The notes beneath the pieces were generated by a model. It had not been told where the DNA came from. It ran no database searches and saw only the letters and a list, made by a program, of their open reading frames with translations. The translations under genes and the position numbers were made by a program. DNA of 64,000 nt. Origin: Lentilactobacillus kribbianus. GTDB taxonomy: Bacteria > Bacillota > Bacilli > Lactobacillales > Lactobacillaceae. The stretch spans positions 372,001 to 436,000 of the forward strand of contig NZ_JABEQQ010000001.1 in assembly GCF_013184075.1 (NCBI RefSeq), in the 5' to 3' direction. Positions 9,301 to 17,607 of this stretch are shown here, one piece after another. Position 1 is the first letter of the stretch, and each line of letters opens with the position of its first letter.

Positions 9301-10077
9301 CACTTGTTCATTAAATTGATTAGCTAGTTTTTCATCCTTAGGTAATTCTCCTAACTGGGCATTTTGAATCATTTGGTTAATCATCATCTGCATGGATGAC
9401 ACTGCCAATTGGAGTTCTGGTTGAATGTATTGTTTAAATAATTGGGTATCAGCTAATTGCTCACTATCTAAGTGATAAAAGTTAGCCGCATTAGCCAACC
9501 ACTGAGCTGGATGATCATTGACGTTAGCAAAATCATATATTTTCATGATGAGCTTAGTTAAGCCATCATCACTTCTATCATTGGAAAAGTTTTCGGTCAA
9601 GGCCGCAAAGCTACCATCGTCATCATCACGATATAGTTCTTCTCGTAAATCATCCCAAACTTGTTCCCGTAATAAATCAATTTCAGTAGCATCGGTTAAC
9701 ATCCGAAAATTAGGATCCATCCCTAATAAATAGTAATAACGCCCGACTAATTTTTGGCAAAAGGCATCAATCGTAGTGATATCAGCTACTGGGACTTTAT
9801 GCAGTTGCCGTAATAAATGACGCTTTTGTTCCGGATTATCGGTAGCCTGATACTCGCTGCGCAAAGCTAACTGCAATCGTTCTTTCATTTCTTTAGCGGC
9901 CGCTTTGGTAAAAGTAACCACTAAGAGTTGATCAATGTTAACGTTTTGCGTGATCACCATTTTAATAATGCGATCAACCAAAACGCGGGTTTTACCTGAA
10001 CCAGCAGAGGCCGACACCAAGATATTACCCTTCGGATGATCATTAATCGCCTGTTTTTGCCCTTCTGTGTATTCCAT
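6322..10077 (-). CDS. rexA: RexA/AddA: ATP-dependent helicase-nuclease subunit A
   Basis: A 1251-residue subunit of the double-strand-break processing helicase/nuclease (AddAB/RexAB), which unwinds and trims DNA ends to start RecA-dependent repair. Visible motifs: motif I SAGSGKTRVLVDR (about residue 22), motif II DEYQDNN (about 405), motif III GDVKQSIYRFR, motif V region TIHGSKGLEFPVVF and motif VI AVTRAEQKLYLVG. The C-terminal RecB-type nuclease has GTATHLVL, IIDGY and LFDYKTD. Length matches the family. It starts 2 bases after the RexB stop, so the pair is translationally linked. In-frame ATG choice: the first residues MEYTEGQKQAI fit the Q motif, leaving no room for a later start. Confidence 0.95.
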   Translation of the reverse strand: MEYTEGQKQAINDHPKGNILVSASAGSGKTRVLVDRIIKMVITQNVNIDQLLVVTFTKAAAKEMKERLQLALRSEYQATDNPEQKRHLLRQLHKVPVADITTIDAFCQKLVGRYYYLLGMDPNFRMLTDATEIDLLREQVWDDLREELYRDDDDGSFAALTENFSNDRSDDGLTKLIMKIYDFANVNDHPAQWLANAANFYHLDSEQLADTQLFKQYIQPELQLAVSSMQMMINQMIQNAQLGELPKDEKLANQFNEQVKMIQTQLLQPDWNELRDLLQQFNNPRLSAAPRGAEPEQKELHEQNKQLKTDIIKTINELADGYFELAQGATVTLIQQAMQRVDKLVTVVQAFSAAYDQAKKARQLMEFIDVEHAAYRILTNASEPGQQIKAKLQNQYVEIMVDEYQDNNRLQEAILSQLAKPEAGNRFMVGDVKQSIYRFRLSDPTMFIDKQTRYATDNTADELINLVENFRSTKNVTDFANLIFEQIMDQRVGDVDYVGPAHLKFGAKYYPEAATTTAELLLYQENNAKDAQSLAVNATFVPEDGANGQAELIAQQIRQLVDDQVEIYDRHAQVMRPIKYGDVAILSPTHTNDLVLAEVLEKYAIPATVNQAKSYFKTTEIQIMMALLSIIDNPYQDIALVAVLRSPIVGLDENQLAFMRINQQTGNYYQAVLNFYQNFETSQATPFGAAVFAKISRFMEQLQQFRDLAQQSDLVTLIWTIYQETGFLDYVGGMPAGYQRQANLHALYERAAQYEQTSFKGVFQFVRFIERMQERDDDLGQANIETGADTVLVTTIHGSKGLEFPVVFINDLNRQFNMQDTRAKYELDDQLGVGITYFNLATREESNTLQKKIISNHAKRAAISEEMRKLYVAVTRAEQKLYLVGSFKHKKNQPTDEAGFVQLWQGKTNANELLLPESVRLKANNYLDWVGPAIARHPQISGSHPTMSVLAKDETQLAFHLVTAAQLAEHQPTEIETTEQATNWITALNQVNDAAMEDAVITKQQIDHEMDFVYPYQAATKTTAYQSVSEVKRLFDDPDNIELGSYQLLDVDQVGQVKPAFVTPFGRPKFLQTTSQASAAEVGTATHLVLQQMQLKEPPTIPTITAQIQQLVADQVISEMVASQINVTGIMNFYQSELGQLVLANAATINREVPFSVLLNANQIFTGFQDDPNQSVLIHGIIDGYTVAEDELILFDYKTDHVTPQNSVDQIVARYRGQVELYATALSQILKRPVNHKYLYLLDVNQTIAVK

Positions 10078-10079
10078 GG

Positions 10080-13000
10080 CTATTTTTCCTCCCTGAGTAG
10101 TCGCAAAACATCTTTGTCTGATAGTTTAGGGGCCATTCGATAATTATTTTTGGCTAGCAGCGGATCAAAATTCATAATGGCCTTGTACGGAGTATATTGC
10201 ATCGCACTAGTGTTATCACTATAACGAACTGGAGCTAAGGCAATATCACCATTAAAAATACGCTGAGCTGCCGTTTTAATTAATTGTTCATTATGTGCTA
10301 AGAACAGGGTTAGATCCGGTGCTGTAATCAACGGATCGTTAGCTCGTTTAGTGGAGGTAACCCCCTCTTTTTTCTTCTTAAGCGGATAAATTAACGAATT
10401 AGTACTTTCGGCAACGTCTTTAACCATTTCATCGACCAGAGTAGCATCGTCAACGATTAAGCCATTATATTGATGATCTTTTAAAGCTAATTTTTCAAAA
10501 TTATAATCATTGGCCTGTAAATCTTTGGTCTTAAACCGGGGATTATGCACCTGTAAATACAGGGCGCCCGCAATGAGGGCTTCTTCTTCATCTAATTCTA
10601 CTAAGTTTTGCCGTAACACATCTAAGTAAGTTAACAATTGCAGTTCCGTGCCATCATAAGCCTTGCCATAATCAAACGTTTTAGCGCCCGACTTATAATC
10701 CACAATGCCATAATAATGCCGCGTGTCAGCTTGAATCATATCAATTCGATCAATTCGACCGCGAACGTTGACTTGGCGATCATCGGCCACGGCAAAGCTT
10801 AATCCTTTTAAGGCGGTTTGCACCGGTTGCCCAAAAATTAATTCGGTTTTTTTTGGCCGCATAGCGGTTAACCGGCTTTGATTTCTCAAGGTTTTGGCCA
10901 TTTCTAGTACTGTTTGAGTCAGTTGTTGCGTTAAATAATTCATACGACTGGAACTGGTCAAAATTAAATACTGTTGTTGCTGAGGATCATTGACAATTCG
11001 TTGACTAATATCCGTTACTAAACTAGTTAACGTTTCATCACTGACATCAGCTAATTGCCAACCTTGATCATTAATTGTGCGAATGACTAAATCTAAAGCC
11101 TCGTGAAAAAACTGCCCCGTACTAGCTGATGACAACGTAAAGATTTCTCGTTCTTGTAGGCGTAAACCATACTGTAAAAAGTACTCGTAAGGGTTGCGGT
11201 AAAAGAGTTCTAATTGTGAAATCGACGAATTAATCGTTTGGCCATAAAGACCCGTAACGATATTATCGGTTAACTTGGTTGGTACGTTTTGGTAATTAAT
11301 ACTTTGCAATAATTGTTCAGTCAAAGTCTGGCTGCTTGGATCATTGATTAGCTTGTTATAAACCATCCGCCAAGCGGGACTTAACTCTTGCTGGTTACTA
11401 AAACTAGCTTGAATCACCTGAATTAAATGATGTAATGTGCCCCGTTTAGTCCCCAAATAAGGACGAATGTGATTATCATTTTGTGGAATAGCAGCATGGT
11501 GCTGAATCTTTAAATTAAAGAAGTTCTTAATCCGTGAGACATATGGCGAAATAGCCACGTCACTTTCATCGCCGGTTGACGGACAAAACGTAAAAATCAA
11601 TTGTTGACTACTACTCAAAAAAGCCAGGTAGTTTAAATAAGGTTCCCCAGCCATTTGAATATCACTAGAATCACTTAAATATTGATTCTCCGTTAAGCCT
11701 GTTTGTAATTGCACTAAATCATCGTCACCAAATAGGCCTTCGTTAACTTGTTGCGCCGGCATATTATCATCAGTAGCTCCAATCATAATCGTCACTTTAC
11801 GATTATTAGGTTGGACAATCCCGCTTTCTGAAATCCGTACTTGATCCAAAGTAGAAGGAATGGCTGAATATTGGGCGTTTTGAAAACCAGTCAACAAAAT
11901 GTTCCAAAACTCCTCAAAGTTAAAGGGTTGCTGCCCTAAAATCAAAACTTCTTCGTCTAGTAAGCTATTAAGGTTGTTTACCACTTGTTCAATTTGATTG
12001 GCACCCGTAATGTCACCTTGATCCACATCATTTTGACGCCACTGTTCTAATTGGTTAAAGACCCCACTGTTTTGCAAAAATTCATATAAAACAACGGCTG
12101 CATCCTGGTTAGTTTTAGCTTTAAACAGTTTTTTATAAAAGGGTGGTAAGGTTTGTTTGACATAGCGCCGAATTTGGTTAACCAAGTCCGTTGCAGCTGC
12201 ATCCTTATCAGAAACTACTCGATCATCTTCAATTCGATTAATATCGTTATATTGCCAATCAGCGGCTTGAGTCCAACGAAAATCTTCGTAACCCGTTTTC
12301 AAAATAACATTTTCGGTTAAACTCACTGCTTGGCGGTATTGTTTTAAGGGCATTGGTTGTCCTTCAACTATCGGAATAAATAATTCACTCTTCAACAAAC
12401 GCATCATGTCCGCATAGCGGTAGTGCCGTTTATTTTTAGTCGGTGTCTCAATTGAAAACAAAGCGGCAATCAATTCCACCAGGGGATGATCTGCCATCGT
12501 TTTTTGTTGATCTTCAAAATAAGGAATAGCTTGAGACTGCATCACTGGGGCAATAATTTGTTGATATTGATCCAAGTGCCTAGTCAAAATGACAAAATCA
12601 GTGTAACGATAATCCCCCATTGCCACTTGTTGGCGAATCCAGGTAGCCACTTGTAGTAGTTCTGAATAACGATTATCAGCTTGCCATACTTGAATGGTGT
12701 CACCCACGTCACTACTACGTGGCAAGTCAGTCTTTAAGTTAGTCGACGCCACCCAATAATTTTCCAACGATTGTAAGGCCGAGCTCACCCGTGGTGTAGT
12801 AGCCTTAATTGGTGATAAATACGGAACTTGATTATCCGCCGCAAAATGATACAGGCGCCAGAAAGTTTTAGCCGACTGGTAAAACAAGTTAGTAGCATCC
12901 GGTAATTCAACTGGATACGGTTTATCCAACGTTAAAGAAATAACCACCTTATGGGCTCTTTGGACTAAAGTCTCAACTAAACGTAATTCCGTAGCGGTAA

Positions 13001-13628
13001 ATCGCGAAAACTGATCCAAATAAAAGTCAGTATCACTTAAATCAATCGTAGTTAAATAATCAGTAAGTAAATTTAAGATGTTTTGATTATCGAAATATTG
13101 ATCCTGCACTTCAGCTAAGTATGCTTGATAAACAATGTTAAAATCATGCAATTTATCTTGTAAGTCATTAGTCAAGGTTTCACCCGCTAATAACCGATTT
13201 AAATCAGCTGGCAAAACATTACCTGCTTGCATTTCACTAATTTGACGAGCTAATTGATCCGTAAAGCCTAGTTGACTTACCTCTTGATCAAATAAGCGTA
13301 GTTCATCTTGGTGATCTTTAATGATTTGATAAAGCGCCATACTAATCCCCGTACTACTGATTCGTTGTTTTTGATACGCTGGTTGATTGCGCAGATAATA
13401 CCAGGCTAATCGGGTAAACGATAAAATTTGTAATTGACTCGTGGCCACTATGGGAGCTTGATTATCACCATAGCGTTTCATTACCTGCACTTCGGATTCG
13501 AATTTAACGTGATTAGGAATTAAATAAAAACTGTGTTGTACCGCGCTATCAGTTGATTGCTTAATTAAGTTAAGCAATTCTTGTTGATGATCCATCGCTG
13601 CCGTACCTAAAACAAATTGTAATGCCAT
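10080..13628 (-). CDS. rexB: RexB/AddB: ATP-dependent deoxyribonuclease subunit B
   Basis: A 1182-residue partner of RexA. The C-terminal nuclease is recognisable by GRIDRID, VDYKSG and QLLTYL (about residues 940-1000). Two features mark it as the lactic-acid-bacterial RexB type rather than Bacillus AddB: the N-terminal Walker A is absent (the stretch VLGTAAMDHQ replaces it), and the Fe-S cysteines are missing (where AddB has a Cys-Pro the protein reads FYRNPYEY; only one Cys is seen overall). AAGGAG precedes ATG 13628. No clear promoter was found in the 70 bases upstream; a terminator of the preceding unit lies there, so a separate promoter is expected. Confidence 0.93.
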   Translation of the reverse strand: MALQFVLGTAAMDHQQELLNLIKQSTDSAVQHSFYLIPNHVKFESEVQVMKRYGDNQAPIVATSQLQILSFTRLAWYYLRNQPAYQKQRISSTGISMALYQIIKDHQDELRLFDQEVSQLGFTDQLARQISEMQAGNVLPADLNRLLAGETLTNDLQDKLHDFNIVYQAYLAEVQDQYFDNQNILNLLTDYLTTIDLSDTDFYLDQFSRFTATELRLVETLVQRAHKVVISLTLDKPYPVELPDATNLFYQSAKTFWRLYHFAADNQVPYLSPIKATTPRVSSALQSLENYWVASTNLKTDLPRSSDVGDTIQVWQADNRYSELLQVATWIRQQVAMGDYRYTDFVILTRHLDQYQQIIAPVMQSQAIPYFEDQQKTMADHPLVELIAALFSIETPTKNKRHYRYADMMRLLKSELFIPIVEGQPMPLKQYRQAVSLTENVILKTGYEDFRWTQAADWQYNDINRIEDDRVVSDKDAAATDLVNQIRRYVKQTLPPFYKKLFKAKTNQDAAVVLYEFLQNSGVFNQLEQWRQNDVDQGDITGANQIEQVVNNLNSLLDEEVLILGQQPFNFEEFWNILLTGFQNAQYSAIPSTLDQVRISESGIVQPNNRKVTIMIGATDDNMPAQQVNEGLFGDDDLVQLQTGLTENQYLSDSSDIQMAGEPYLNYLAFLSSSQQLIFTFCPSTGDESDVAISPYVSRIKNFFNLKIQHHAAIPQNDNHIRPYLGTKRGTLHHLIQVIQASFSNQQELSPAWRMVYNKLINDPSSQTLTEQLLQSINYQNVPTKLTDNIVTGLYGQTINSSISQLELFYRNPYEYFLQYGLRLQEREIFTLSSASTGQFFHEALDLVIRTINDQGWQLADVSDETLTSLVTDISQRIVNDPQQQQYLILTSSSRMNYLTQQLTQTVLEMAKTLRNQSRLTAMRPKKTELIFGQPVQTALKGLSFAVADDRQVNVRGRIDRIDMIQADTRHYYGIVDYKSGAKTFDYGKAYDGTELQLLTYLDVLRQNLVELDEEEALIAGALYLQVHNPRFKTKDLQANDYNFEKLALKDHQYNGLIVDDATLVDEMVKDVAESTNSLIYPLKKKKEGVTSTKRANDPLITAPDLTLFLAHNEQLIKTAAQRIFNGDIALAPVRYSDNTSAMQYTPYKAIMNFDPLLAKNNYRMAPKLSDKDVLRLLREEK

Positions 13629-13678
13629 GATGACTCCTTTCGTGACGGTCCTTTTATTTTAGCCTAACTTGATTTCGC

Positions 13679-13715
13679 AAAAAAAGGAACCAAAACATTT
13701 ACCGTTCCGGTTCCT
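13679..13715 (-). terminator. Terminator overlapping the end of the 122-residue gene
   Basis: On the minus strand AGGAACC (13709-13715) pairs with GGTTCCT (13685-13691) across a 17-base loop, followed by a run of seven T. The 5' arm lies inside the last codons of the gene ending at 13699. Confidence 0.6.
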
Positions 13716-14067
13716 CTCCAGTAGTATCAACGTAATTTTCTGCCATGACCGCACTAGAATAAAAATCTAAATCATCTAATGCATTCACCTTTTGATCATC
13801 TGGTAAGCTGGCAATTAAATCACTAGCTTTGGCCCAATAGGCCAAATTATCTGTAATGGGTAAAATATCACGTACAATTTTGAAATCAAACACATCAACA
13901 TTTTGTTCGCGCATGCGCCGATAATTATGATAATCAGAAACTACATGAATGGTTTCGTGAGTTTCTCTGGACGTTAATTCAACGATAACAAAATGTGATT
14001 GCCGATTGGCTTCACTTAATTGCTGCTTGATTTGGGGCATTTCCTCATTAGAAATATTGATCGTCAT
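13699..14067 (-). CDS. Hypothetical protein, 122 residues
   Basis: A soluble acidic protein with no signal peptide, membrane segment or motif that I recognise. It begins TINISNEEMPQIKQQL and ends with an acidic tail DTTGEEPER. CGGAGGATATC between it and the upstream Rossmann-fold gene gives a strong ribosome site with an 11-base intergenic gap, so the two are an operon. Its last codons form part of the terminator at 13679-13715. Nothing indicates a function. Confidence 0.6.
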   Translation of the reverse strand: MTINISNEEMPQIKQQLSEANRQSHFVIVELTSRETHETIHVVSDYHNYRRMREQNVDVFDFKIVRDILPITDNLAYWAKASDLIASLPDDQKVNALDDLDFYSSAVMAENYVDTTGEEPER

Positions 14068-14078
14068 GATATCCTCCG

Positions 14079-14639
14079 TTAATTATTCATTATTCCAATT
14101 GACTCATTGACATAATGGTGGTGCAAAATGGCGTCCGTGCAAATAGCAGCTACAGTACCGTCAGTAACGGTACCCACCGGCATCACTTGACCTTCCAAAT
14201 ATAATTGATAAGGTTTTGGTGCTCCTATTACGACCCGACTTTGGCGAATAATGGTGTATGGCATTTCAGCCTCATCCACGACCTTGATAGCATACTGTTG
14301 TTGTAACAAGTATTCACGTTGATCGGTGACACCTTCATATTGAAGTGATTCTTCTTGTTCATTATTAACCCCAATTACCGATAACAAAATAAAGTGATCT
14401 ATTGATTGGTGGTTAAGTCGTAAAGCCTCATAAAAGCTTTCAACATACCAATCCACATCCATGGGACCATATGTACAAAGAACCGTTGTGATTTCATGAG
14501 TAGTTAAGACCGCTTGATATTTCGCAATTGATTTGGGGTCCTCATTATAAATTACGACAGAAATGCCTTGTTGCTTTAAATTATTAGCAACTTGGTGGGT
14601 AACCGGATTGGTTGCCCCCAAAATTAAAACAGTTTTCAC
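14079..14639 (-). CDS. Atypical SDR-like NAD(P)-binding protein
   Basis: A 186-residue Rossmann-fold protein of the atypical short-chain dehydrogenase group (NmrA/NAD(P)H-binding type). The N-terminal strand and loop KTVLILGATNPVTHQVANNL resemble GxTGxxG nucleotide loops but the later glycines are replaced, and there is no YxxxK catalytic pair, so it may bind rather than reduce. The start is GTG 14637-14639 with AGGGGA upstream. A TATAAT about 30 bases before the ribosome site with TTTTCA 17 bases before it is a weak promoter candidate. It forms an operon with the 122-residue hypothetical gene. A similar but distinct protein is encoded at 43947. Confidence 0.65.
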   Translation of the reverse strand: MKTVLILGATNPVTHQVANNLKQQGISVVIYNEDPKSIAKYQAVLTTHEITTVLCTYGPMDVDWYVESFYEALRLNHQSIDHFILLSVIGVNNEQEESLQYEGVTDQREYLLQQQYAIKVVDEAEMPYTIIRQSRVVIGAPKPYQLYLEGQVMPVGTVTDGTVAAICTDAILHHHYVNESIGIMNN

Positions 14640-14791
14640 TTTCTTTTCCCCTTATTTACACAAATAAATCTATCCTTATTATAAGGTATTTCCATCAATA
14701 TGAAAACGATTAAATAACCGTTCAATCATTAAACCAACCGAGCACACTAAACGATCATCTTGGGGATAACTAAACTTTTCTCGTTCGTCTA

Positions 14792-14836
14792 TTGAAACAA
14801 TTATGGGATAATGATATGATTATTCTGTTGTTTCAA
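14792..14836 (+). promoter_or_regulatory. Promoter within a perfect inverted repeat, upstream of purine permease
   Basis: TTGAAA (14792-14797) and TATGAT (14815-14820) are spaced by 17 bases. The promoter is framed by a perfect 9-bp inverted repeat, TTGAAACAA (14792-14800) and TTGTTTCAA (14828-14836), with inner arms GGATAAT and ATTATTC. The right arm falls near the expected transcription start, so this may be an operator or a 5' hairpin. Confidence 0.5.
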
Positions 14837-14841
14837 GTCGC

Positions 14842-14856
14842 AAACACGAACATTAT
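14842..14856 (+). promoter_or_regulatory. PurBox-like site (tentative)
   Basis: AAACACGAACATTAT differs by one base in the core from the PurR box (CCGAACAWT) known in lactococci and bacilli. It lies just downstream of the promoter of a purine permease, which makes PurR control plausible, but a single short match is weak evidence. Confidence 0.3.
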
Positions 14857-14878
14857 TTTAAAAGGAGATTGCCATACT

Positions 14879-16189
14879 ATGTTAAATTCGATTTCGAAAT
14901 TCTTTGATTTTGAAAAACGAAACACTAATTTTAAGAAAGAAACGATTGCCGGAATTACCACATTCGTCTCCATGGTTTATATTCTCTTTGTCAATCCCAA
15001 CGTGCTGGGCGTTACTGGCATGGATAAGGGCGCTATCTTCAGCGCTACCGCTTTTGCTTCTGCTTTTGGTTGTTTTTTAATGGGCTTTATCGCTAACTAC
15101 CCCATCGCCATTTCAGCTAGTTTAGGAATCAACGCTTTCTTTGCTTATTCTGTTTGTTTAGGTATGAAAGTGCCTTGGCAAACCGCTTTATCAGGCGTTT
15201 TTGTTGCTTCCATTATTTTTATTTTACTAACTGCCTTTAAACTACGGGAAAAAATCATTGATGCCATTCCCGCTGATTTAAAATCAGCCATTGGTGGCGG
15301 AATTGGTTTGTTCATTGCCTTTCTTGGATTACAAGAAGGTGGCATCGTCATGGGTAATAAAGAAACCCTAGTTAGCTTGGGAACTTTACATAGCGGGACT
15401 ACTTGGTTAACTATTTTTGGTTTATTAGTAACCGTAGTTTTAATGAGTATGCGTGTGCCCGGCGCCATTTTTATCGGGATGGTGCTAAACGCTACTTTAG
15501 GGATGGTTACTGGTTTGATTCCCGTACCACATCAAATCATTGCCGGCGTACCAAGTATCGCTCCCACATTTGGTCAAGCCCTCACCCATATTGGTGATAT
15601 TGACTCTGTTCAAATGATTGTCGTCGTCTTAACCTTTTTATTAGTCACGTTCTTTGATACTGCTGGTACTCTAGTGGGACTAGCTGAACAAGCTGGCTTA
15701 ATCAAAAACAATAAAATTCCTAACGTGGGTAAAGCCCTTATTGCTGATTCATCTACTATGATGGTCGGCTCTATTTTAGGGACTTCACCAATGGGTGCTT
15801 TCGTAGAATCATCTGCTGGAATTGCTGTGGGTGGTCGGACTGGTTTTACTACCATTGTGGTCGGAATCCTCTTTATTTTAGGAACGTTCTTCTCCCCATT
15901 ACTGACTGTGATTACCAGCCAAGTAACTGCCCCAGCTCTGATCATCGTGGGTATTTTAATGGCACAATCTTTAAAGAGCGTACACTGGGAACAATTCGAA
16001 ATTGCCGCTCCATCATTTTTTATTCTTGTCGGCATGCCTTTTACTTACAGTATCGCTGATGGAATTGCCCTAGGCTTTATCGTTTACCCTATCACTATGA
16101 TTGCTGCTAAACGGGGAAAAGAAGTTTCCGCAATGATGTACGCCCTAGCAGTAGTCTTTGTAATTTTCTTGTGGATTTTAAATAGTTAA
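14879..16189 (+). CDS. NCS2 family purine permease (AzgA type)
   Basis: A 436-residue polytopic membrane protein of the AzgA-like branch of nucleobase-cation symporter 2, importing adenine, guanine or hypoxanthine with protons. Diagnostic stretches are GITTFVSMVYILFVNP at the N terminus, SASLGINAFFAY, and LVTFFDTAGTLVGLAEQAG in the conserved helix; about 12-13 hydrophobic segments follow. I chose ATG 14879 with AAAGGAG 11 bases upstream; an ATG at 14792 would lie inside the promoter and add a polar, unrelated leader. QueT follows 85 bases later in the same direction. The nearby promoter and PurBox-like site are listed separately. Confidence 0.88.
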   Translation: MLNSISKFFDFEKRNTNFKKETIAGITTFVSMVYILFVNPNVLGVTGMDKGAIFSATAFASAFGCFLMGFIANYPIAISASLGINAFFAYSVCLGMKVPWQTALSGVFVASIIFILLTAFKLREKIIDAIPADLKSAIGGGIGLFIAFLGLQEGGIVMGNKETLVSLGTLHSGTTWLTIFGLLVTVVLMSMRVPGAIFIGMVLNATLGMVTGLIPVPHQIIAGVPSIAPTFGQALTHIGDIDSVQMIVVVLTFLLVTFFDTAGTLVGLAEQAGLIKNNKIPNVGKALIADSSTMMVGSILGTSPMGAFVESSAGIAVGGRTGFTTIVVGILFILGTFFSPLLTVITSQVTAPALIIVGILMAQSLKSVHWEQFEIAAPSFFILVGMPFTYSIADGIALGFIVYPITMIAAKRGKEVSAMMYALAVVFVIFLWILNS

Positions 16190-16274
16190 AACTATTTTGA
16201 CCTTAATTTCAAAAAGCGGTAAAGTTATTAGAGGTTGTTTACAACTGAAAATTAAATAAGGAAAGGAATTTGTA

Positions 16275-16793
16275 ATGAATTCTAAGACTAATTTATTCGG
16301 CATCGACAGTCTAATTGATTTAACTAAGGCTGCCGTTGTCGCTGCACTCTACATTGTAATTACAATGGTCTTTGCAGCCTTTAGCTTTGGCCCGGTACAA
16401 CTGCGGTTGTCTGAAGGGCTTAATAACTTGGCCGCTTTTAATAAGCGTTATGTAGTGGCAATTACTTTAGGTTGCTTTATTTCCAATATGATGTCGCCCA
16501 TGGGGGCCATTGACTTGATTGTCGGTACGGCGGAAACTTTTATCGCTTTGGTCACGATTAATCTAGTCACTCGTCATATGTCGTCTACCATCATGAAGTT
16601 AGTGGCTTCAGTATTGATTGCAACATTTTATATGTTCATCATTGCTTTTGAAATTGCGTATGTTGGTAACAGTGCCTTTTGGCCCACTTTTTGGAGCGCT
16701 TATTTAAGTACTGCCATTGGTGAATTTTTATCAATGACCATTGGCGCGGTCGTCTTTTATATCGTCGATCTCAAATTTGATTTAAGCAAATAA
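16275..16793 (+). CDS. queT: QueT-type queuosine precursor ECF S component
   Basis: A 172-residue membrane protein with about five to six helices. The stretch FGPVQLRLSEGLNNLAAF is typical of the QueT family, substrate-capture components of energy-coupling-factor transporters for queuosine precursors. It needs a shared EcfA/EcfA'/EcfT module, not present in the window. GGAAAGG precedes ATG 16275. I looked for a preQ1 riboswitch in the 85-base leader and did not find a convincing one. A strong terminator follows directly. Confidence 0.85.
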   Translation: MNSKTNLFGIDSLIDLTKAAVVAALYIVITMVFAAFSFGPVQLRLSEGLNNLAAFNKRYVVAITLGCFISNMMSPMGAIDLIVGTAETFIALVTINLVTRHMSSTIMKLVASVLIATFYMFIIAFEIAYVGNSAFWPTFWSAYLSTAIGEFLSMTIGAVVFYIVDLKFDLSK

Positions 16794-16794
16794 A

Positions 16795-16823
16795 AAAACG
16801 TCTGCGTAAGCAGGCGTTTTTTC
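16795..16823 (+). terminator. Rho-independent terminator after queT
   Basis: ACGTCTGC (16798-16805), GTAA loop, GCAGGCGT (16810-16817) with a T run after it and an A run before it. Confidence 0.9.
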
Positions 16824-16845
16824 TTTGGAGTTTTGAGAGTTTACC

Positions 16846-16974
16846 ATGAAGAAAACATACGATGACTTTATAATTTGGGGGAATCATAAAATCTGCTTGG
16901 CTTCTGGATTTGGTTGGTCAATTGATTTAATTGACTATGGTCAGTATAGATGTGGTAGCTTAAAAACAACTTAA
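16846..16974 (+). CDS. Possible 42-residue ORF, doubtful
   Basis: ATG 16846 opens a 42-codon frame with two cysteines and aromatic residues (KKTYDDFIIWGNHK at the start) that ends at 16974. Only a weak GAGAG ribosome site precedes it, it follows directly after the queT terminator, and there is no promoter I would defend. It may be a small gene or a remnant. Confidence 0.25.
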   Translation: MKKTYDDFIIWGNHKICLASGFGWSIDLIDYGQYRCGSLKTT

Positions 16975-16989
16975 AGTAATTTAATTAGT

Positions 16990-17547
16990 TCAATATTTTT
17001 TAGGATCCACTGGTTTGGGACCAAATTCAGCCATGTCGGCATCCCGAAAATCCCACCATTCATTTTCGTAACCGACAAAGCCAGCTGCTTCCATCGCCTC
17101 AGTTAAAATCCGATAATGTTTATCAGCAACCGGGTTGCGGGGCGCATCCCGTTTAGCCGCCGCGGTAAAATCATCAAAAGCGGTCGGCATTTCTAGTTCA
17201 TTACCAGCCATATCAGTTAAAGTAACATCGAACGTTACTCCTTTTTGGTGGCTGAAATTAGGATTAGGTTTAGCTACCCAAGTAGGATCAGGCCAAACCT
17301 CAAATAGTTTTTCTTGAGCATATACCGGTCGATAAGCATCCCATACTTTAATCCGATAACCTTGTTTTCTTAATGCTTGATTGGCCTCACGGAGTTTTTT
17401 AGCAGTATCGATTCGAGCAATTGCCTGCTTAAAATCATAAATCACCTGATGAGTAAAATTATTAGTGGTCGCATACCGTAAATCAACAATAATCGTGGGA
17501 TCAATTTCAGCTAAATTGGCATAATCCTGGTCCTTTTTACTTGTCAT
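16990..17547 (-). CDS. D-Ala-D-Ala dipeptidase-like LAS metallopeptidase (VanX family)
   Basis: A 185-residue soluble enzyme of the VanX/DdpX family, which cleaves D-Ala-D-Ala; in lactobacilli such enzymes are usually housekeeping peptidases and not evidence of vancomycin resistance. Seen: WDAYRP with the substrate-binding Arg, SHQKGVTFDV giving the first His and Asp zinc ligands, and NEWWDF with the catalytic Glu. The family normally reads EWWH here; the third zinc ligand His is Asp (codon 17050-17052). ATG 17547 is preceded by AGGAGG (17555-17560) 7 bases away; an upstream in-frame start would lie in that site. The structured RNA at 17584-17832 ends in a terminator just upstream, so expression may depend on read-through. 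Confidence 0.8.
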   Translation of the reverse strand: MTSKKDQDYANLAEIDPTIIVDLRYATTNNFTHQVIYDFKQAIARIDTAKKLREANQALRKQGYRIKVWDAYRPVYAQEKLFEVWPDPTWVAKPNPNFSHQKGVTFDVTLTDMAGNELEMPTAFDDFTAAAKRDAPRNPVADKHYRILTEAMEAAGFVGYENEWWDFRDADMAEFGPKPVDPKKY

Positions 17548-17583
17548 TGTTGGTCCTCCTGACCTCAACTTAAATTAGATAAT

Positions 17584-17607
17584 AAAAAATGGAGGCCTGC
17601 GCCTCCA
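17584..17607 (-). terminator. Terminator/attenuator of the structured RNA
   Basis: TGGAGGC (minus strand, 17601-17607) loops over four bases to GCCTCCA (17590-17596), followed by a run of six T. It ends 37 bases before the dipeptidase ATG. Confidence 0.85.

Noticed and set aside
14692-14730. cre site TGAAAACGATTAAA before the permease
   Set aside because: One mismatch in the final CA and far from the promoter; AT-rich chance match likely.
14640-14878. Purine riboswitch before the AzgA-type permease
   Set aside because: The conserved three-way junction bases and the two kissing loops are not found; only a hairpin over the promoter is visible.
16190-16274. preQ1 riboswitch before queT (AGAGGTTG...AAATTAAATAAGG)
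   Set aside because: The first half resembles preQ1-I but the ACCCTCT partner strand and the AAAAAACTAA tail are missing, and preQ1-II features are absent.
16990-17547. Vancomycin resistance determinant
   Set aside because: No vanH or vanA-type ligase or VanRS nearby; isolated VanX-like peptidases are ordinary in lactobacilli.
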